A DNA stretch of 64,000 nt, from the NCBI RefSeq assembly GCF_014926405.1, contig NZ_JACXXJ020000004.1, positions 124,001-188,000 on the forward strand. The letters are read 5' to 3'. The stretch is from Agrobacterium vitis. GTDB lineage: Bacteria > Pseudomonadota > Alphaproteobacteria > Rhizobiales > Rhizobiaceae. A program made the position numbers and the translations under genes. Below, piece after piece: positions 55,321 to 63,783 of the stretch (the stretch's first letter is position 1; the number at the start of each line of letters is the position of its first letter). The notes beneath the pieces are model-generated. The model was not told where the DNA came from. It searched no databases and saw only the letters and a list, made by a program, of their open reading frames with translations.

Positions 55321-56106
55321 TCACAGCGACAGCTTTCGAGCAGCCCGCTGCGCTGCGGCCTTTGCGTCATCCATGGCGGGCTTGCGGATTTTCAGGAAGG
55401 CATTGGCGATGTTAGGACCGGCCTTGTCGGGACTGCCAGCGTCAAAAGGCGGCTTGGGATCATATTCAATGATGAGCTGGATGCGCTTTGCAAGGTCTTC
55501 CCCGCGCAATCTGGCAACCACGGAGAGGCCAAAATCGATCCCTGCGGTGGTCCCGCCGCCTGTGATGAGATTGCCGTCCTCTACCACGCGCTCATTGACG
55601 GGAATTGCACCGAATGTTGGCAGGAGGTCGCGGACGTTCCAGAGCGTTGTTGCTCTCTTGCCCTTGAGTAAACCTGCCGCGCCGAGGACCAGTGATCCCG
55701 TGCAGACGGCGGTCACATATTTTGCGCCAGCTGCCATCTCCCTGACAAAGGCAAGCGTCTCCGCGTCTTCCATCAGTTCAGTCGAGCCGACAAGTCCACC
55801 AGGAATGAAGAAGACATCGACGTTTCGAGGGCATTTCTTGAACGTGGTCGTTGCTGTGACGGGAATACCGACATCCGTCGATACCGGCGTCTGGTCTTTC
55901 CAGACCAGGTGAATCTTTCCCCTGGTGATGTTGAAAACGGTCATCGGACCGAGCAGATCCAGCAGGATCATCTTAGGGTGGACCAGCATGGCAAAAACCG
56001 GTCCATCCGGCGAGAGGGGTGGCGTTTGAGCCGATGCAATGCCGTTGTTCAGCAGCAGGCCTGCGCCTGCTGCTGTGAAAAGCACATTGAAGTCCCGACG
56101 GTTCAT
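55321..56106 (-). CDS. Tat-exported DJ-1/PfpI family protein, isonitrile-hydratase-like
   Basis: This 261-residue protein has a twin-arginine signal (MNRRDFNVLF, hydrophobic core, ASA cleavage before Q27), so it should work in the periplasm. The remainder is a class I glutamine-amidotransferase-like domain. The nucleophile elbow VTAVCTGSLVLGAAGLL (Cys135, Thr136), Asp50 in HPKMILLDLLGP, RATTLWNVRDLL, ERVVEDGNLITGGG and PPFDAGSPDKAG match the isonitrile hydratase (InhA) branch as I remember it from Pseudomonas putida. It closes an operon with a copper chaperone and SCO protein and overlaps SCO by ATGA. Other DJ-1 family roles cannot be excluded. Confidence 0.85.
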   Translation of the reverse strand: MNRRDFNVLFTAAGAGLLLNNGIASAQTPPLSPDGPVFAMLVHPKMILLDLLGPMTVFNITRGKIHLVWKDQTPVSTDVGIPVTATTTFKKCPRNVDVFFIPGGLVGSTELMEDAETLAFVREMAAGAKYVTAVCTGSLVLGAAGLLKGKRATTLWNVRDLLPTFGAIPVNERVVEDGNLITGGGTTAGIDFGLSVVARLRGEDLAKRIQLIIEYDPKPPFDAGSPDKAGPNIANAFLKIRKPAMDDAKAAAQRAARKLSL

Positions 56107-56762
56107 GATCGTTGTCCTGGTGAAGGGAGAATGAGGCTGTCGCTCAGCTGCTGTCCGGCGGTCTTTGCGCCAGGACCGCTCGAAAGTAGCTCCCGGATTT
56201 TCGTGATGGCCTGTTGCTTGTCGAGACCGTAGGGAATCATGTCCTTCAGCCGACCGTCTGCGCCGACGAGAAGCAAGGACACCGTGTGGCTCATGTGGTA
56301 ATCGCCATCTTCACTCGGCAGCTTGCTCGCATGGATCATCCAGCCATCGACGACCTTCTTCATTTCCTCCGGTTTCCCGGTGATACCAGTAATGCGGTCC
56401 GTAAAGGCCGTGACATAGCCGTGCATGACCTCCGGCGTGTCGCGCTCCGGGTCGATCGAGAAGAAATAGGCCTTCAGGTCTTTGCCCTCAGGGCCCAGCG
56501 TCTTCAGCCAATCGGCCACTTCATAGAGCGTTGTCGGGCAGACTTCCGGGCAATGGGTATAGCCAAAATAAACCAGTGCTGGCGAACCATGAAAAATTGA
56601 CGGGCCGACCGGATTTCCCCGGTCGTCGGTGAGCTCGAACTGTGTGCGAAACGGACCCGGCCGTGGGCTGTCATAAGCAACCCAGATCATGACGCCGATC
56701 AAGGATGTCACGAACAGCCCGGCTACGGCGAGTGCCAGAATTATCAGTGGGCTGCGCGTCAT
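56103..56762 (-). CDS. SCO1/SenC family copper-binding protein
   Basis: This 219-residue protein has an N-terminal membrane anchor (LIILALAVAGLFVTSLIG) and a thioredoxin-like periplasmic domain with YFGYTHCPEVCPTTL (copper-binding CxxxC) and the distal histidine in DYHMSHTVSLLLV. It delivers copper to cytochrome oxidase CuA or controls thiol state. Both ends overlap neighbours by ATGA. It follows the copper chaperone fusion, the normal partner of SCO proteins. Confidence 0.94.
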   Translation of the reverse strand: MTRSPLIILALAVAGLFVTSLIGVMIWVAYDSPRPGPFRTQFELTDDRGNPVGPSIFHGSPALVYFGYTHCPEVCPTTLYEVADWLKTLGPEGKDLKAYFFSIDPERDTPEVMHGYVTAFTDRITGITGKPEEMKKVVDGWMIHASKLPSEDGDYHMSHTVSLLLVGADGRLKDMIPYGLDKQQAITKIRELLSSGPGAKTAGQQLSDSLILPSPGQRS

Positions 56763-57682
56763 TTTCCATGATCCTTGTGCACGTCGTGCCCGCCGTGATC
56801 CTCGGCGCCCTCGACCATGACGGTACCTTCAAAGCTTGCAAACAGCGCCAGTGTCTTTGCGTCGACATGGGCTTCAGCCTCCGCGAGCTTGGCGGAGAGG
56901 GCGCTTGCGTCATTGTCTGAGAGGCCCATTTCCTTAAGGGCAGTGGCTTGCTTCAAGCCATCGCCGCTGCACAGATGAATGCTCCACACATCGCCCTTCT
57001 TCTTCAGCAGCGCACGGCCACCACGACCCTCTTGGGTCCAGCCGGCGATGGCCCAGTCCTCCTGCACAACGACAGGGGCGACGGAGAGAGGCTTGTCGGC
57101 CGTCGCGAACGCGGCTTTCAACTTGGCCGGAATGGCTTCTTGAGGATCGGCAGATTGCGGCGGCATCTGCATTGCGGCGTGGTCGCCGTGCTTTGCATGG
57201 CCGTCGTGCTTCATTTCAGGCGCACCACCAGCCGGTGAACCAACGGAGAATTCGACCTCGACCGATCCCGCCTTTTCGAAAGTGAGAGTTGCCTTGACGG
57301 TTTCACCCTCCTTGAACGCCTGTTGCACGTTCATGAACATCACGTGGTAGCCGCCGGGCTTCAGCTCTATGGTTTGGCCTTTGGGAATGACAATGCCGCC
57401 CTGAAGCTCGCGCATGATCATGACGCCAGCATCGATTTTCATCTCGTGGAGCTGGATCGATCCGGCCCGGTCCGAGGTTGCGCTCACCAGCCTGTCGTCT
57501 GTGCCGCCTTCATTGGTCAGCTTCAGATATCCGCCGCCGACCTTGGCACCCGGCAGCATGGCACGGGCGTAGGGATGACCAATTTCGATGTCGCCGACCT
57601 TGAACTCGTGGGCCAGGGCAGGTGAGACAAATGCGAGCGTTGCAATCACAATGGTCGCAAATCTGCTGGTTCGGGATTTCAT
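56759..57682 (-). CDS. PCu(A)C copper chaperone fused to a copper-uptake-associated domain
   Basis: This 307-residue exported protein (signal ending VSPALA before HEFK) contains two parts. Residues about 25-155 are a PCu(A)C domain with the copper-site pattern LHEMKIDAGVMIMREL then GGYHVMFM. A His/Met-rich linker follows (MKHDGHAKHGDHAAMQM). Residues about 190-290 form a second domain (WAIAGWTQEGRGGRALLKKK, WSIHLCSGDGL) of the type seen beside copper uptake genes. The C-terminus is again His-rich (HGGHDVHKDHGK). PCu(A)C proteins carry Cu(I) to SCO and CuA. It overlaps the ABC ATPase and SCO genes. Confidence 0.92.
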   Translation of the reverse strand: MKSRTSRFATIVIATLAFVSPALAHEFKVGDIEIGHPYARAMLPGAKVGGGYLKLTNEGGTDDRLVSATSDRAGSIQLHEMKIDAGVMIMRELQGGIVIPKGQTIELKPGGYHVMFMNVQQAFKEGETVKATLTFEKAGSVEVEFSVGSPAGGAPEMKHDGHAKHGDHAAMQMPPQSADPQEAIPAKLKAAFATADKPLSVAPVVVQEDWAIAGWTQEGRGGRALLKKKGDVWSIHLCSGDGLKQATALKEMGLSDNDASALSAKLAEAEAHVDAKTLALFASFEGTVMVEGAEDHGGHDVHKDHGK

Positions 57683-58464
57683 GGTGTTTCCTCCATAGGG
57701 CTTGTTTCAATTGAAGTGGGTGAAAGCGGTAGAATGACCGGGATTCCCGACTGGCTCTGGATAAACTCAGCTTCGATCCCATAGACGGATCGCAGGATGT
57801 CCGGCGTAATCACCGTGTCGAAAGCCCCGTGTCCGATGAGCCTACCGCCGTTCAGAAGCATGACCGTGTCGCTATGGCGGGCTGCCAGGTTGAGATCATG
57901 GACGGCGATCACGACCAGTGCGCCAGTCCGCTCCACGTAATCCCTCAGTCGTTTGAGAACATGCATCTGGTGCCGGACGTCCAGAGCGCTGGTCGCCTCA
58001 TCGAGCAGCAACAGTTGCGGTTCGCGCAGCAGGCGTTGTGCAAGCAGCACCAATTGTTGCTGACCGCCGGAAAGGGTCAGCATGCTGCGGGTTGCGAGAT
58101 CGCTGATCCCGAAGAAGGCCAATATCCGAGAAGCCGCCGCAAGCATGTCACTGGCAATCTGCCAGCCAAGCTGCTCATGACGGCCGAGCAGGACGACTTC
58201 GAGCACGGACAAGTCAGCCCTCACCTGGCATTGCTGCGGCATGAAACCGATATCGCGGGCGCCGACCGGCTTGCCGTTCCACAGAACCTTGCCTTTCGCG
58301 GGCACCTGCCCGGCGATCGCGTTCAGCAGGGTGGACTTGCCGGCACCATTCGGGCCGATCAGGCCAACGATCTGCCCAGCAGCAATAGAGGTCGATACAC
58401 CTGAAACAATCGTGGTGCGCCCATGTTGGACGCCTACGTCTCTCAAGACCAGCCGCGCCGTCAT
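57679..58464 (-). CDS. Metallophore-type ABC transporter ATP-binding protein (FecE/HmuV family)
   Basis: This 261-residue ATPase has Walker A GPNGAGKSTLLNAIAG, signature TLSGGQQQLVLLAQRLL, Walker B PQLLLLDEATSALDVRHQ and the switch region VIAVHDLNLAARHSD. It belongs with FecCD permeases. MTARLVLRD at 58464 is the start, since ATG overlaps the permease stop; the frame extends further without a start site. Four-base overlap with the copper chaperone gene downstream. Confidence 0.94.
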   Translation of the reverse strand: MTARLVLRDVGVQHGRTTIVSGVSTSIAAGQIVGLIGPNGAGKSTLLNAIAGQVPAKGKVLWNGKPVGARDIGFMPQQCQVRADLSVLEVVLLGRHEQLGWQIASDMLAAASRILAFFGISDLATRSMLTLSGGQQQLVLLAQRLLREPQLLLLDEATSALDVRHQMHVLKRLRDYVERTGALVVIAVHDLNLAARHSDTVMLLNGGRLIGHGAFDTVITPDILRSVYGIEAEFIQSQSGIPVILPLSPTSIETSPMEETP

Positions 58465-59525
58465 GTCAGGCCTCGCTGACCGCGTTTGGCGATGACGACA
58501 AACAGCATCGGTACACCTGCGATGGCCGTGATGATGCCGACCGGAATGACGGCAGCCGGAGAGATGAATTTTCCGAACACGCACGCGCCGATCAGAATGA
58601 TGGCTCCCGTTAGGGCTGCCAGCGGCAGGGAGAACCGATGGTCCTCTCCGACGAGTGCGCGGGCAACATGCGGTGCGATGAGCCCAACAAAGCCGATGGT
58701 TCCGACGAAGGAGACGGCTCCGGCTGTCAACAATGCCACGATCAGGAAGGTATTCCGACGGATTTTCTCAACCGATAGCCCGAGGCTTCGGGCATTGGCA
58801 TCTCCGAGACGCAACGTGGTCAAGGCCCAGGTGCTACGGGCAATGAAGGGAAGGCAGGCGCATGCAATCGCAGCACTCACTGTGACGCTCGTCCAGCTTG
58901 ACTTCAAGAGGCTGCCGAATAGCCAGAAGACAATCTGCTGCAAGACTTCCGGTGACGCCAGAAACTGAAGCAGGGACTGGAGCGATTGGAAGAAGAACAA
59001 CACCGCAATGCCTCCAAGCACGAGGATTTCCGGTGTCGCGCCACGAAGCCGCGCGATCAGATAGACCAGAGCACAGGCCACCAGGGTCATCACAAAGGCG
59101 CAGGCGGGGATGACGATGAAACCGGGCAGCGGGATGAGCGAGCCGAACATGATCGCTAATGCCGCACCAAAGCCTGCCGCTGCCGAAAAGCCGAGTGTGA
59201 AGGGGCTGGCCAGCGGATTGCCAAGGATCGTCTGCATTTGCAGGCCGGCAAGGCCGAGGCAGGCGCCGACCAGGACGCCCATGACAGTTTGCGGCATGCG
59301 CAATTGCCACAGGATCGTTGCAACCATGCGGTCGTCACCGGCAGGCCCGGCGAGAAGCCCATGCCATACTTCGGCAAGCGGCATGCCGGATGGACCGGTG
59401 GTGAGATCGAGCACCATCAGCAAAACAAGGCAAATGAGGGCGCCGATCATGACTAAAGTCCGACGAGCGGATGCGCGGCGATAGCCGTCGCGCATCCCAT
59501 CAATCTCTGCGGAAAAGGTCGTCAT
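58461..59525 (-). CDS. FecCD family ABC transporter permease
   Basis: This 354-residue membrane protein has about ten spans. Family blocks are LRMPQTVMGVLVGACLGLAG (the conserved R-lP-R region is near), QTILGNPLASPFTLGFSAAAGFGAA, LGDANARSLGLSVEKIR and GTIGFVGLIAPHVARALVGEDHR. Such permeases move iron-siderophore, haem or cobalamin across the inner membrane; here the operon also encodes copper proteins. It overlaps both neighbours by ATGA. Confidence 0.94.
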   Translation of the reverse strand: MTTFSAEIDGMRDGYRRASARRTLVMIGALICLVLLMVLDLTTGPSGMPLAEVWHGLLAGPAGDDRMVATILWQLRMPQTVMGVLVGACLGLAGLQMQTILGNPLASPFTLGFSAAAGFGAALAIMFGSLIPLPGFIVIPACAFVMTLVACALVYLIARLRGATPEILVLGGIAVLFFFQSLQSLLQFLASPEVLQQIVFWLFGSLLKSSWTSVTVSAAIACACLPFIARSTWALTTLRLGDANARSLGLSVEKIRRNTFLIVALLTAGAVSFVGTIGFVGLIAPHVARALVGEDHRFSLPLAALTGAIILIGACVFGKFISPAAVIPVGIITAIAGVPMLFVVIAKRGQRGLT

Positions 59526-60625
59526 TGTCCGTTCGTTTCATAAGGGAGAACAAACACACCGTCGGCCTTGATCGGCAGCCAATTATTATAATAATCAGCA
59601 ATGTTCTTTGCCGGATCGACGTTCTTGAAGGCATCCGGATAGAGCTGTTTGGCGATATATTGCGCATACACATAGTCGGACAGCGTGCGTGCGCCGCCAT
59701 GGTAGATCGCATGCACGCCGCCCTCTTTTACGGCTGGCAGATCCGACCAGCCAGGACGGGCGAGATAGGCCTTCATGCGTTGGCGGGTAACAGCCGGATC
59801 AGCCCCAAAGCCGACCTGCACCGATTGCGGTTTGTTCAACCACTCCGACCCGCCCAGAAAAATCAGGTCCGGCTTTTGTGCCAGGACATATTCCGGGCTT
59901 AGCGGTCCCCAATTGCCGATCTGTCCCTTGGCAATGTTATGGCCGCCAAGCCTGTCGACCAGCGCGCCCCACATCGTATCGCCGTAGGAGTTCCCGACTT
60001 CATCCGGCCCTTTCTGAGCCAGTTCGACATAGACCTTCTTGTCCGTCGGGCCGGCTTTCTGGATGCGGGCCTGAACGTCTGCCATCGCATCCTTGTAGTT
60101 TTTGGCGAGCTTTTCGGCGCGGTCTTGCGTCCCCATCAGCTTGCCGAGAGCCAAGGTGGATGCGACATGTTTCTCGACCGTCTGGGCATTGTAGTCGAGC
60201 GTCACGATTGGAATGCCAGCCGCCTCTAACTGCTTGGTGCCTTCGCCGAGCGCGTCATAGGACCAGGCCGCCAGAATAAGCAGGTCGGGCTTGGCCGCAA
60301 TCACCTTCTCGATCGAAAATGTATTGTCTTCGGTACTATCGATGTCGGGAATGGAGGCGAGCTTTGGCAGCGCCTTTTCATAGGCCGCGAACTGGTTTGG
60401 CCGCCAATCCTTCCAGGGGGAGAGGGAGAGGGCTACGACTTTGTCGAGCGCGCCGGGTCCGGCGATGGCAAGATAATCCTCATAATAGAAGCTGAGGACA
60501 ACACGTTGCGGTACTTTGGGTACGGTGACGGTGCGTCCCTTGACGTCGGTAACTGTAATGTCGGCAAAGGCGCTGGCTGTCATGGCCATCAGGCCGACAA
60601 AGGCGGAGAAGACTAGTTTTTTCAT
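59522..60625 (-). CDS. ABC transporter periplasmic binding protein (FecB/metallophore family)
   Basis: This 367-residue protein starts at 60625 after AAGGAAACTCC and has a signal peptide (MKKLVFSAFVGLMAM...ASAFA before DITV). It shows the family III binding-protein fold: VTDVKGRTVTVPKVPQRVVL, KPDLLILAAWSYDALGEGTKQLEAAGIPIV, KPDLIFLGGSEWLNK and a YPDAFKNVDPAKNIADYY C-terminus. It presents a metal chelate to the FecCD permease. An in-frame upstream ATG at 60805 with its own GGGGGA site would add 60 residues with a hydrophobic beginning; the downstream start is preferred because it gives a normal signal peptide. Confidence 0.9.
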   Translation of the reverse strand: MKKLVFSAFVGLMAMTASAFADITVTDVKGRTVTVPKVPQRVVLSFYYEDYLAIAGPGALDKVVALSLSPWKDWRPNQFAAYEKALPKLASIPDIDSTEDNTFSIEKVIAAKPDLLILAAWSYDALGEGTKQLEAAGIPIVTLDYNAQTVEKHVASTLALGKLMGTQDRAEKLAKNYKDAMADVQARIQKAGPTDKKVYVELAQKGPDEVGNSYGDTMWGALVDRLGGHNIAKGQIGNWGPLSPEYVLAQKPDLIFLGGSEWLNKPQSVQVGFGADPAVTRQRMKAYLARPGWSDLPAVKEGGVHAIYHGGARTLSDYVYAQYIAKQLYPDAFKNVDPAKNIADYYNNWLPIKADGVFVLPYETNGQ

Positions 60626-60823
60626 GGAGTTTCCTTGCGCTAAATCTTGGCGGGTGGGCGATCCTGCGCCAACCACAATGTTAAAAGGCGGGCAGCTCAG
60701 CGCGCGCGTGAGCGGCTTGACGCGCCTGACGATGAGATAGTCGAGGCCGATCACCGTCCGCAGAACGGCACCGGTCAGCGGTAAAAGAAGCGAGATGGCG
60801 AACATGATAACTGTCCCCCAGTG

Positions 60824-61540
60824 TTATGACGGTTGAAGAGAGGCTTTACGCTTTCCGGATGTCTGCCTGGCAAGCGAAGGCTGGCCTGAGGCGAGAAACC
60901 GCAAGGCGTTCTCGTCGGCTATGGTGATGATTTCGGGATGGTTGAAGGTGAGTATACCGCTGCGCTTGAAGCTGTTGAGGCAACGACTGACGGTCTCAAG
61001 TGTCAGTCCTAACCAATCGGCAAGATCGGCTCTGGTCAGGAAAAGCCTGAATGTCGTTTTCCGCAGCTGCGAAGCCTTCGACGTCCGGGCAAACCTCTCA
61101 GCGAGATCGAGGAGGGCAAACGCAACTTTTTCCTGGGCCGTTTTTCGGCCGAGCAAGGTCACTAATGCTTGCGACCGGTGCAGCATATGCTTGAGCGCAC
61201 TACCGAGGGCGTGATCGGTGAGCTGCGCAACCGGTTGAATCTGCGTAAACGCCAAGGTTTCGGCACAGCAATTGACAGAGCTGCCAATCGATAGTCCGAG
61301 AAAGGAGCCCGGCCCAAGGATATCAAGTATTTGTCTGCGACCGTCGTGCAGCGATTGATAGAGTGCGATGCACCCGTCCTTGAGTAGAAATTCGCTTGAT
61401 CGTGGGAAATCATGCAGGAAAACTCTGGTGCGCGGTGCAACGAGCTTGCACATCTGAGATTTACTGCCGATTTCGGCGGGAATCAGAAAATCGATTGGGA
61501 ATACGGGCGATACTTCACCCAATGCTGTCGTGTTGAACAT
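60824..61540 (-). CDS. Crp/Fnr family transcriptional regulator
   Basis: This 238-residue regulator has a cyclic-nucleotide-binding-like beta-roll (FLLKDGCIALYQSLHDGRRQILDILGPGSFLGL) and a C-terminal helix-turn-helix with LTRADLADWLGLTLETVSRCLNSFKRSGIL, where E and SR are the FNR/FixK-type recognition residues. Four cysteines are present (C31, C57, C91, C92), including an adjacent pair that could bind metal or respond to redox. It is 198 bases upstream of the binding-protein gene on the same strand and probably regulates this operon. Confidence 0.9.
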   Translation of the reverse strand: MFNTTALGEVSPVFPIDFLIPAEIGSKSQMCKLVAPRTRVFLHDFPRSSEFLLKDGCIALYQSLHDGRRQILDILGPGSFLGLSIGSSVNCCAETLAFTQIQPVAQLTDHALGSALKHMLHRSQALVTLLGRKTAQEKVAFALLDLAERFARTSKASQLRKTTFRLFLTRADLADWLGLTLETVSRCLNSFKRSGILTFNHPEIITIADENALRFLASGQPSLARQTSGKRKASLQPS

Positions 61541-61636
61541 GACGTGTGTCCGGCGCTACGCCGGTCGTCACGTTCTAGAGTTTGGAACGTTCAACCGGCG
61601 CTGACTGAAGGGCTGCTGCGAAATGCAGCAGTGGTT

Positions 61637-62032
61637 TCAGGCAATAGTGCCGGTCGGGGGGCCACGTGGGCTTGCGTTGGGAGGAAACAGCTGACGGTAA
61701 AAGGCTTCACGACGGATCGGAATATGAATTTCTGTTGCAACGACGATTGCTTGGCCAATTGAATCGGCAGGGGTCGGCAAGACAATGGACGCCGTTATCC
61801 GGCAGGCTTCGCAACCTGTGCCGAGATCATGGCTAGGATGCTTTCCCTCGTCATGCTGGCTTGGTAGGCAAAGAACCGGGAGGGTCCCGTCGGGCAGGGT
61901 ATATGATGCAACTTCTGAAAGCGGAATTGCCGATTCGATGACGGGTATCTTATGGGCAAATCCGACGCACAACAGGGCAATGGCGCATATGATGCGCACC
62001 ATTTTCGCCATGTCTGACACGGTTGCCGCCAT
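61637..62032 (-). CDS. Small exported protein of DUF2946-like type, copper-locus associated
   Basis: This 131-residue protein has a hydrophobic N-terminal segment (MVRIICAIALLCVGFAHK), then VLCLPSQHDEGKHPSHD and GTGCEACRITASIVLP, a cysteine/histidine-containing middle typical of short DUF2946-like proteins that occur beside copper uptake genes. Ends in a polar tail. The start MAATVSDMAK follows AAGGGGATCAATCTGG; ATG at 62011 or 62002 is also possible. It is 96 bases upstream of the Crp/Fnr gene and probably first in this operon. Confidence 0.7.
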   Translation of the reverse strand: MAATVSDMAKMVRIICAIALLCVGFAHKIPVIESAIPLSEVASYTLPDGTLPVLCLPSQHDEGKHPSHDLGTGCEACRITASIVLPTPADSIGQAIVVATEIHIPIRREAFYRQLFPPNASPRGPPTGTIA

Positions 62033-62183
62033 CCAGATTGATCCCCTTCAGATTACGATTAGGCGTTCTTCCAAACGTTCGCAATGCGGCATTTTGTGCC
62101 GCGTCAGGATTTCTATAGGTTGTTCTGTTGTTATTTTTTGATGGAAAAAGCGTACCCGGTTTGTCTGCGCAGTTCGGAACGTT

Positions 62184-62207
62184 TTGACAAGCGGATGTCC
62201 TTGTCAA
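62184..62207. repeat. Inverted repeat overlapping the nikE stop
   Basis: TTGACAAG (62184-62191) and CTTGTCAA (62200-62207) pair perfectly across 8 bases. It overlaps the last codon of nikE and stands about 150 bases before the copper operon. It could end nik transcription or act as an operator, and has no T run. Confidence 0.5.
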
Positions 62208-62998
62208 TTATGCAGTTGGCGCGGATAGGCTGGCAGAATGGCCGACTTCAGCAGCAGGGAGGCCGGGTGGCTGACATGGGCCAGCGCGCCAGTTGGGGTT
62301 TCCTCGACAATGCGGCCCGCATCCATGATCAGCACCCGTGATGCAAACCGCTCAACCAAGCGCAGATCATGGGTGACAAACAGATAGGCAATCCCGGTTT
62401 TGTCCTGCAAATCTTTCAAAAGAGACAGGGCCGAGGTCTGGAGATGAAGATCGAGGTTGGACACGGCCTCGTCCAGAATAATCAGTTTGGGAGAGCAGGC
62501 GAGGGCGCGGGCAATGCAGACGCGTTGTAGCTGGCCGCCGCTGACCTGTCCCGGCAATTTCGAGGCAATGGCAAGGGGAAGCTCCACCATGTCCAGCACC
62601 TCGCGCAGGCGGTGCTCGCGGTCGGCTTCATTGAGGGTGGTGAGATGGCGCAGCGGCTCTGCAATAATGGCGCGAATGTCAAAACGGGGGTTAACGGCGC
62701 TGGGGGAGTCTTGAAACACCATTTGAACACTGCGTCGAAAAGCGGCTTTCTCCGCCTTTGCGAGCTTGCCAAGGGCTGTGCCGTTGAAACAGATCTCGCC
62801 CTTGTCTGGCTGTTCCAGACCCGCCAGTAATCTGGCCAGTGTGCTTTTGCCACAGCCGCTGCGGCCGAGAAGGGCGACGGTTTCGCTGTTGGCAATGGAA
62901 AGCGAGACATCATCCACAACCGTTCGGGCCGGACTTGCGCCAAGCAGCGAGTAGTGCTGATAATGTTTGCTCAGATGTTTTGCTTGCAGCAGTGTCAT
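62204..62998 (-). CDS. nikE: Nickel ABC transporter ATP-binding protein NikE
   Basis: This 264-residue ATPase of the oligopeptide/nickel class has Walker [18 protein letters not shown]-loop [20 protein letters not shown], signature [17 protein letters not shown], Walker [19 protein letters not shown] and [13 protein letters not shown]. The sequence follows NikE more closely than DppF. It overlaps nikD by ATGA. It supplies energy for nickel uptake, for example for urease or hydrogenase. Confidence 0.93.
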   Translation of the reverse strand: MTLLQAKHLSKHYQHYSLLGASPARTVVDDVSLSIANSETVALLGRSGCGKSTLARLLAGLEQPDKGEICFNGTALGKLAKAEKAAFRRSVQMVFQDSPSAVNPRFDIRAIIAEPLRHLTTLNEADREHRLREVLDMVELPLAIASKLPGQVSGGQLQRVCIARALACSPKLIILDEAVSNLDLHLQTSALSLLKDLQDKTGIAYLFVTHDLRLVERFASRVLIMDAGRIVEETPTGALAHVSHPASLLLKSAILPAYPRQLHN

Positions 62999-63783
62999 TG
63001 CGCCAGCTCCAGACCGTAGAGGGAGAGGTGCGCCCGCACCAACATGCGTGTTACCGGATGTTGGGGCGCATGGAAAATGTCCATGACGCTGCCCGTCTCA
63101 ACCAGCTTGCCATGATCGATCACCGCCACATCATCGGCCAAGCGCGCCACCACGCCCATATCATGGGTGACGAGCAAAACGCCCAAGCCCTGTTGTCTGG
63201 CCACGCGCTCGATCAAATCCAGCACCTGCATTTGCACAATCAGGTCAAGGTCCGTGGTTGGCTCATCGGCAAACAGAAACGGTGCGCCGGACATGAGGGC
63301 AAGGGCAATCATCATCCGTTGCAACATGCCGCCACTCATCTCAAAAGCATGCATATCCAGAATGCGCTGCGGCTCTTCAAGCCCGACGTCGTGCATAAAG
63401 GCCAAAGCCTGTTGCAGGTCATTGTCTGGTGACAACCGACCCGCGGCTTTCAGTGTCTCAATCACATGATGACGCATGGTTCGCACAGGATTAAAGGCGC
63501 TGCGCGGGTTTTGCAAAATGGTGGCCACCGTCTTGCCACGCAAGTCCGCAGGCAAGGCAGGCTGACCATCCAGCGCCAGAGTGCCATTGGTGACCGTGAC
63601 ACCAGCAGGTGCCACGCCAAGACTTGCTGAACAGGTCAGAGATTTTCCTGAGCCACTGGCACCAACCAGCGCAAGAATGCGACCGCGTTTAAGCTCAAGT
63701 GAGAGATGATCGACAAGAGCGGGATGACCATCAGAGTCCGATGGATGAACCGTCAGGTTCTGGATGGAGAGGGTCTGGATCAT
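62995..63783 (-). CDS. nikD: Nickel ABC transporter ATP-binding protein NikD
   Basis: This 262-residue ATPase has [75 protein letters not shown] and [20 protein letters not shown], which track E. coli NikD almost block for block, including the end [11 protein letters not shown]. The start MIQTLSIQN overlaps the nikC stop (ATGA); the frame continues upstream only as shadow. Confidence 0.95.
   Translation of the reverse strand: MIQTLSIQNLTVHPSDSDGHPALVDHLSLELKRGRILALVGASGSGKSLTCSASLGVAPAGVTVTNGTLALDGQPALPADLRGKTVATILQNPRSAFNPVRTMRHHVIETLKAAGRLSPDNDLQQALAFMHDVGLEEPQRILDMHAFEMSGGMLQRMMIALALMSGAPFLFADEPTTDLDLIVQMQVLDLIERVARQQGLGVLLVTHDMGVVARLADDVAVIDHGKLVETGSVMDIFHAPQHPVTRMLVRAHLSLYGLELAQ

Noticed and set aside
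57679..60625. Reading the ABC genes as a haem (HmuTUV) system
   Set aside because: No HmuS, HmuR or HemP gene is present, and the operon continues into copper chaperone genes by ATGA overlaps; copper is the better reading, though not proven.
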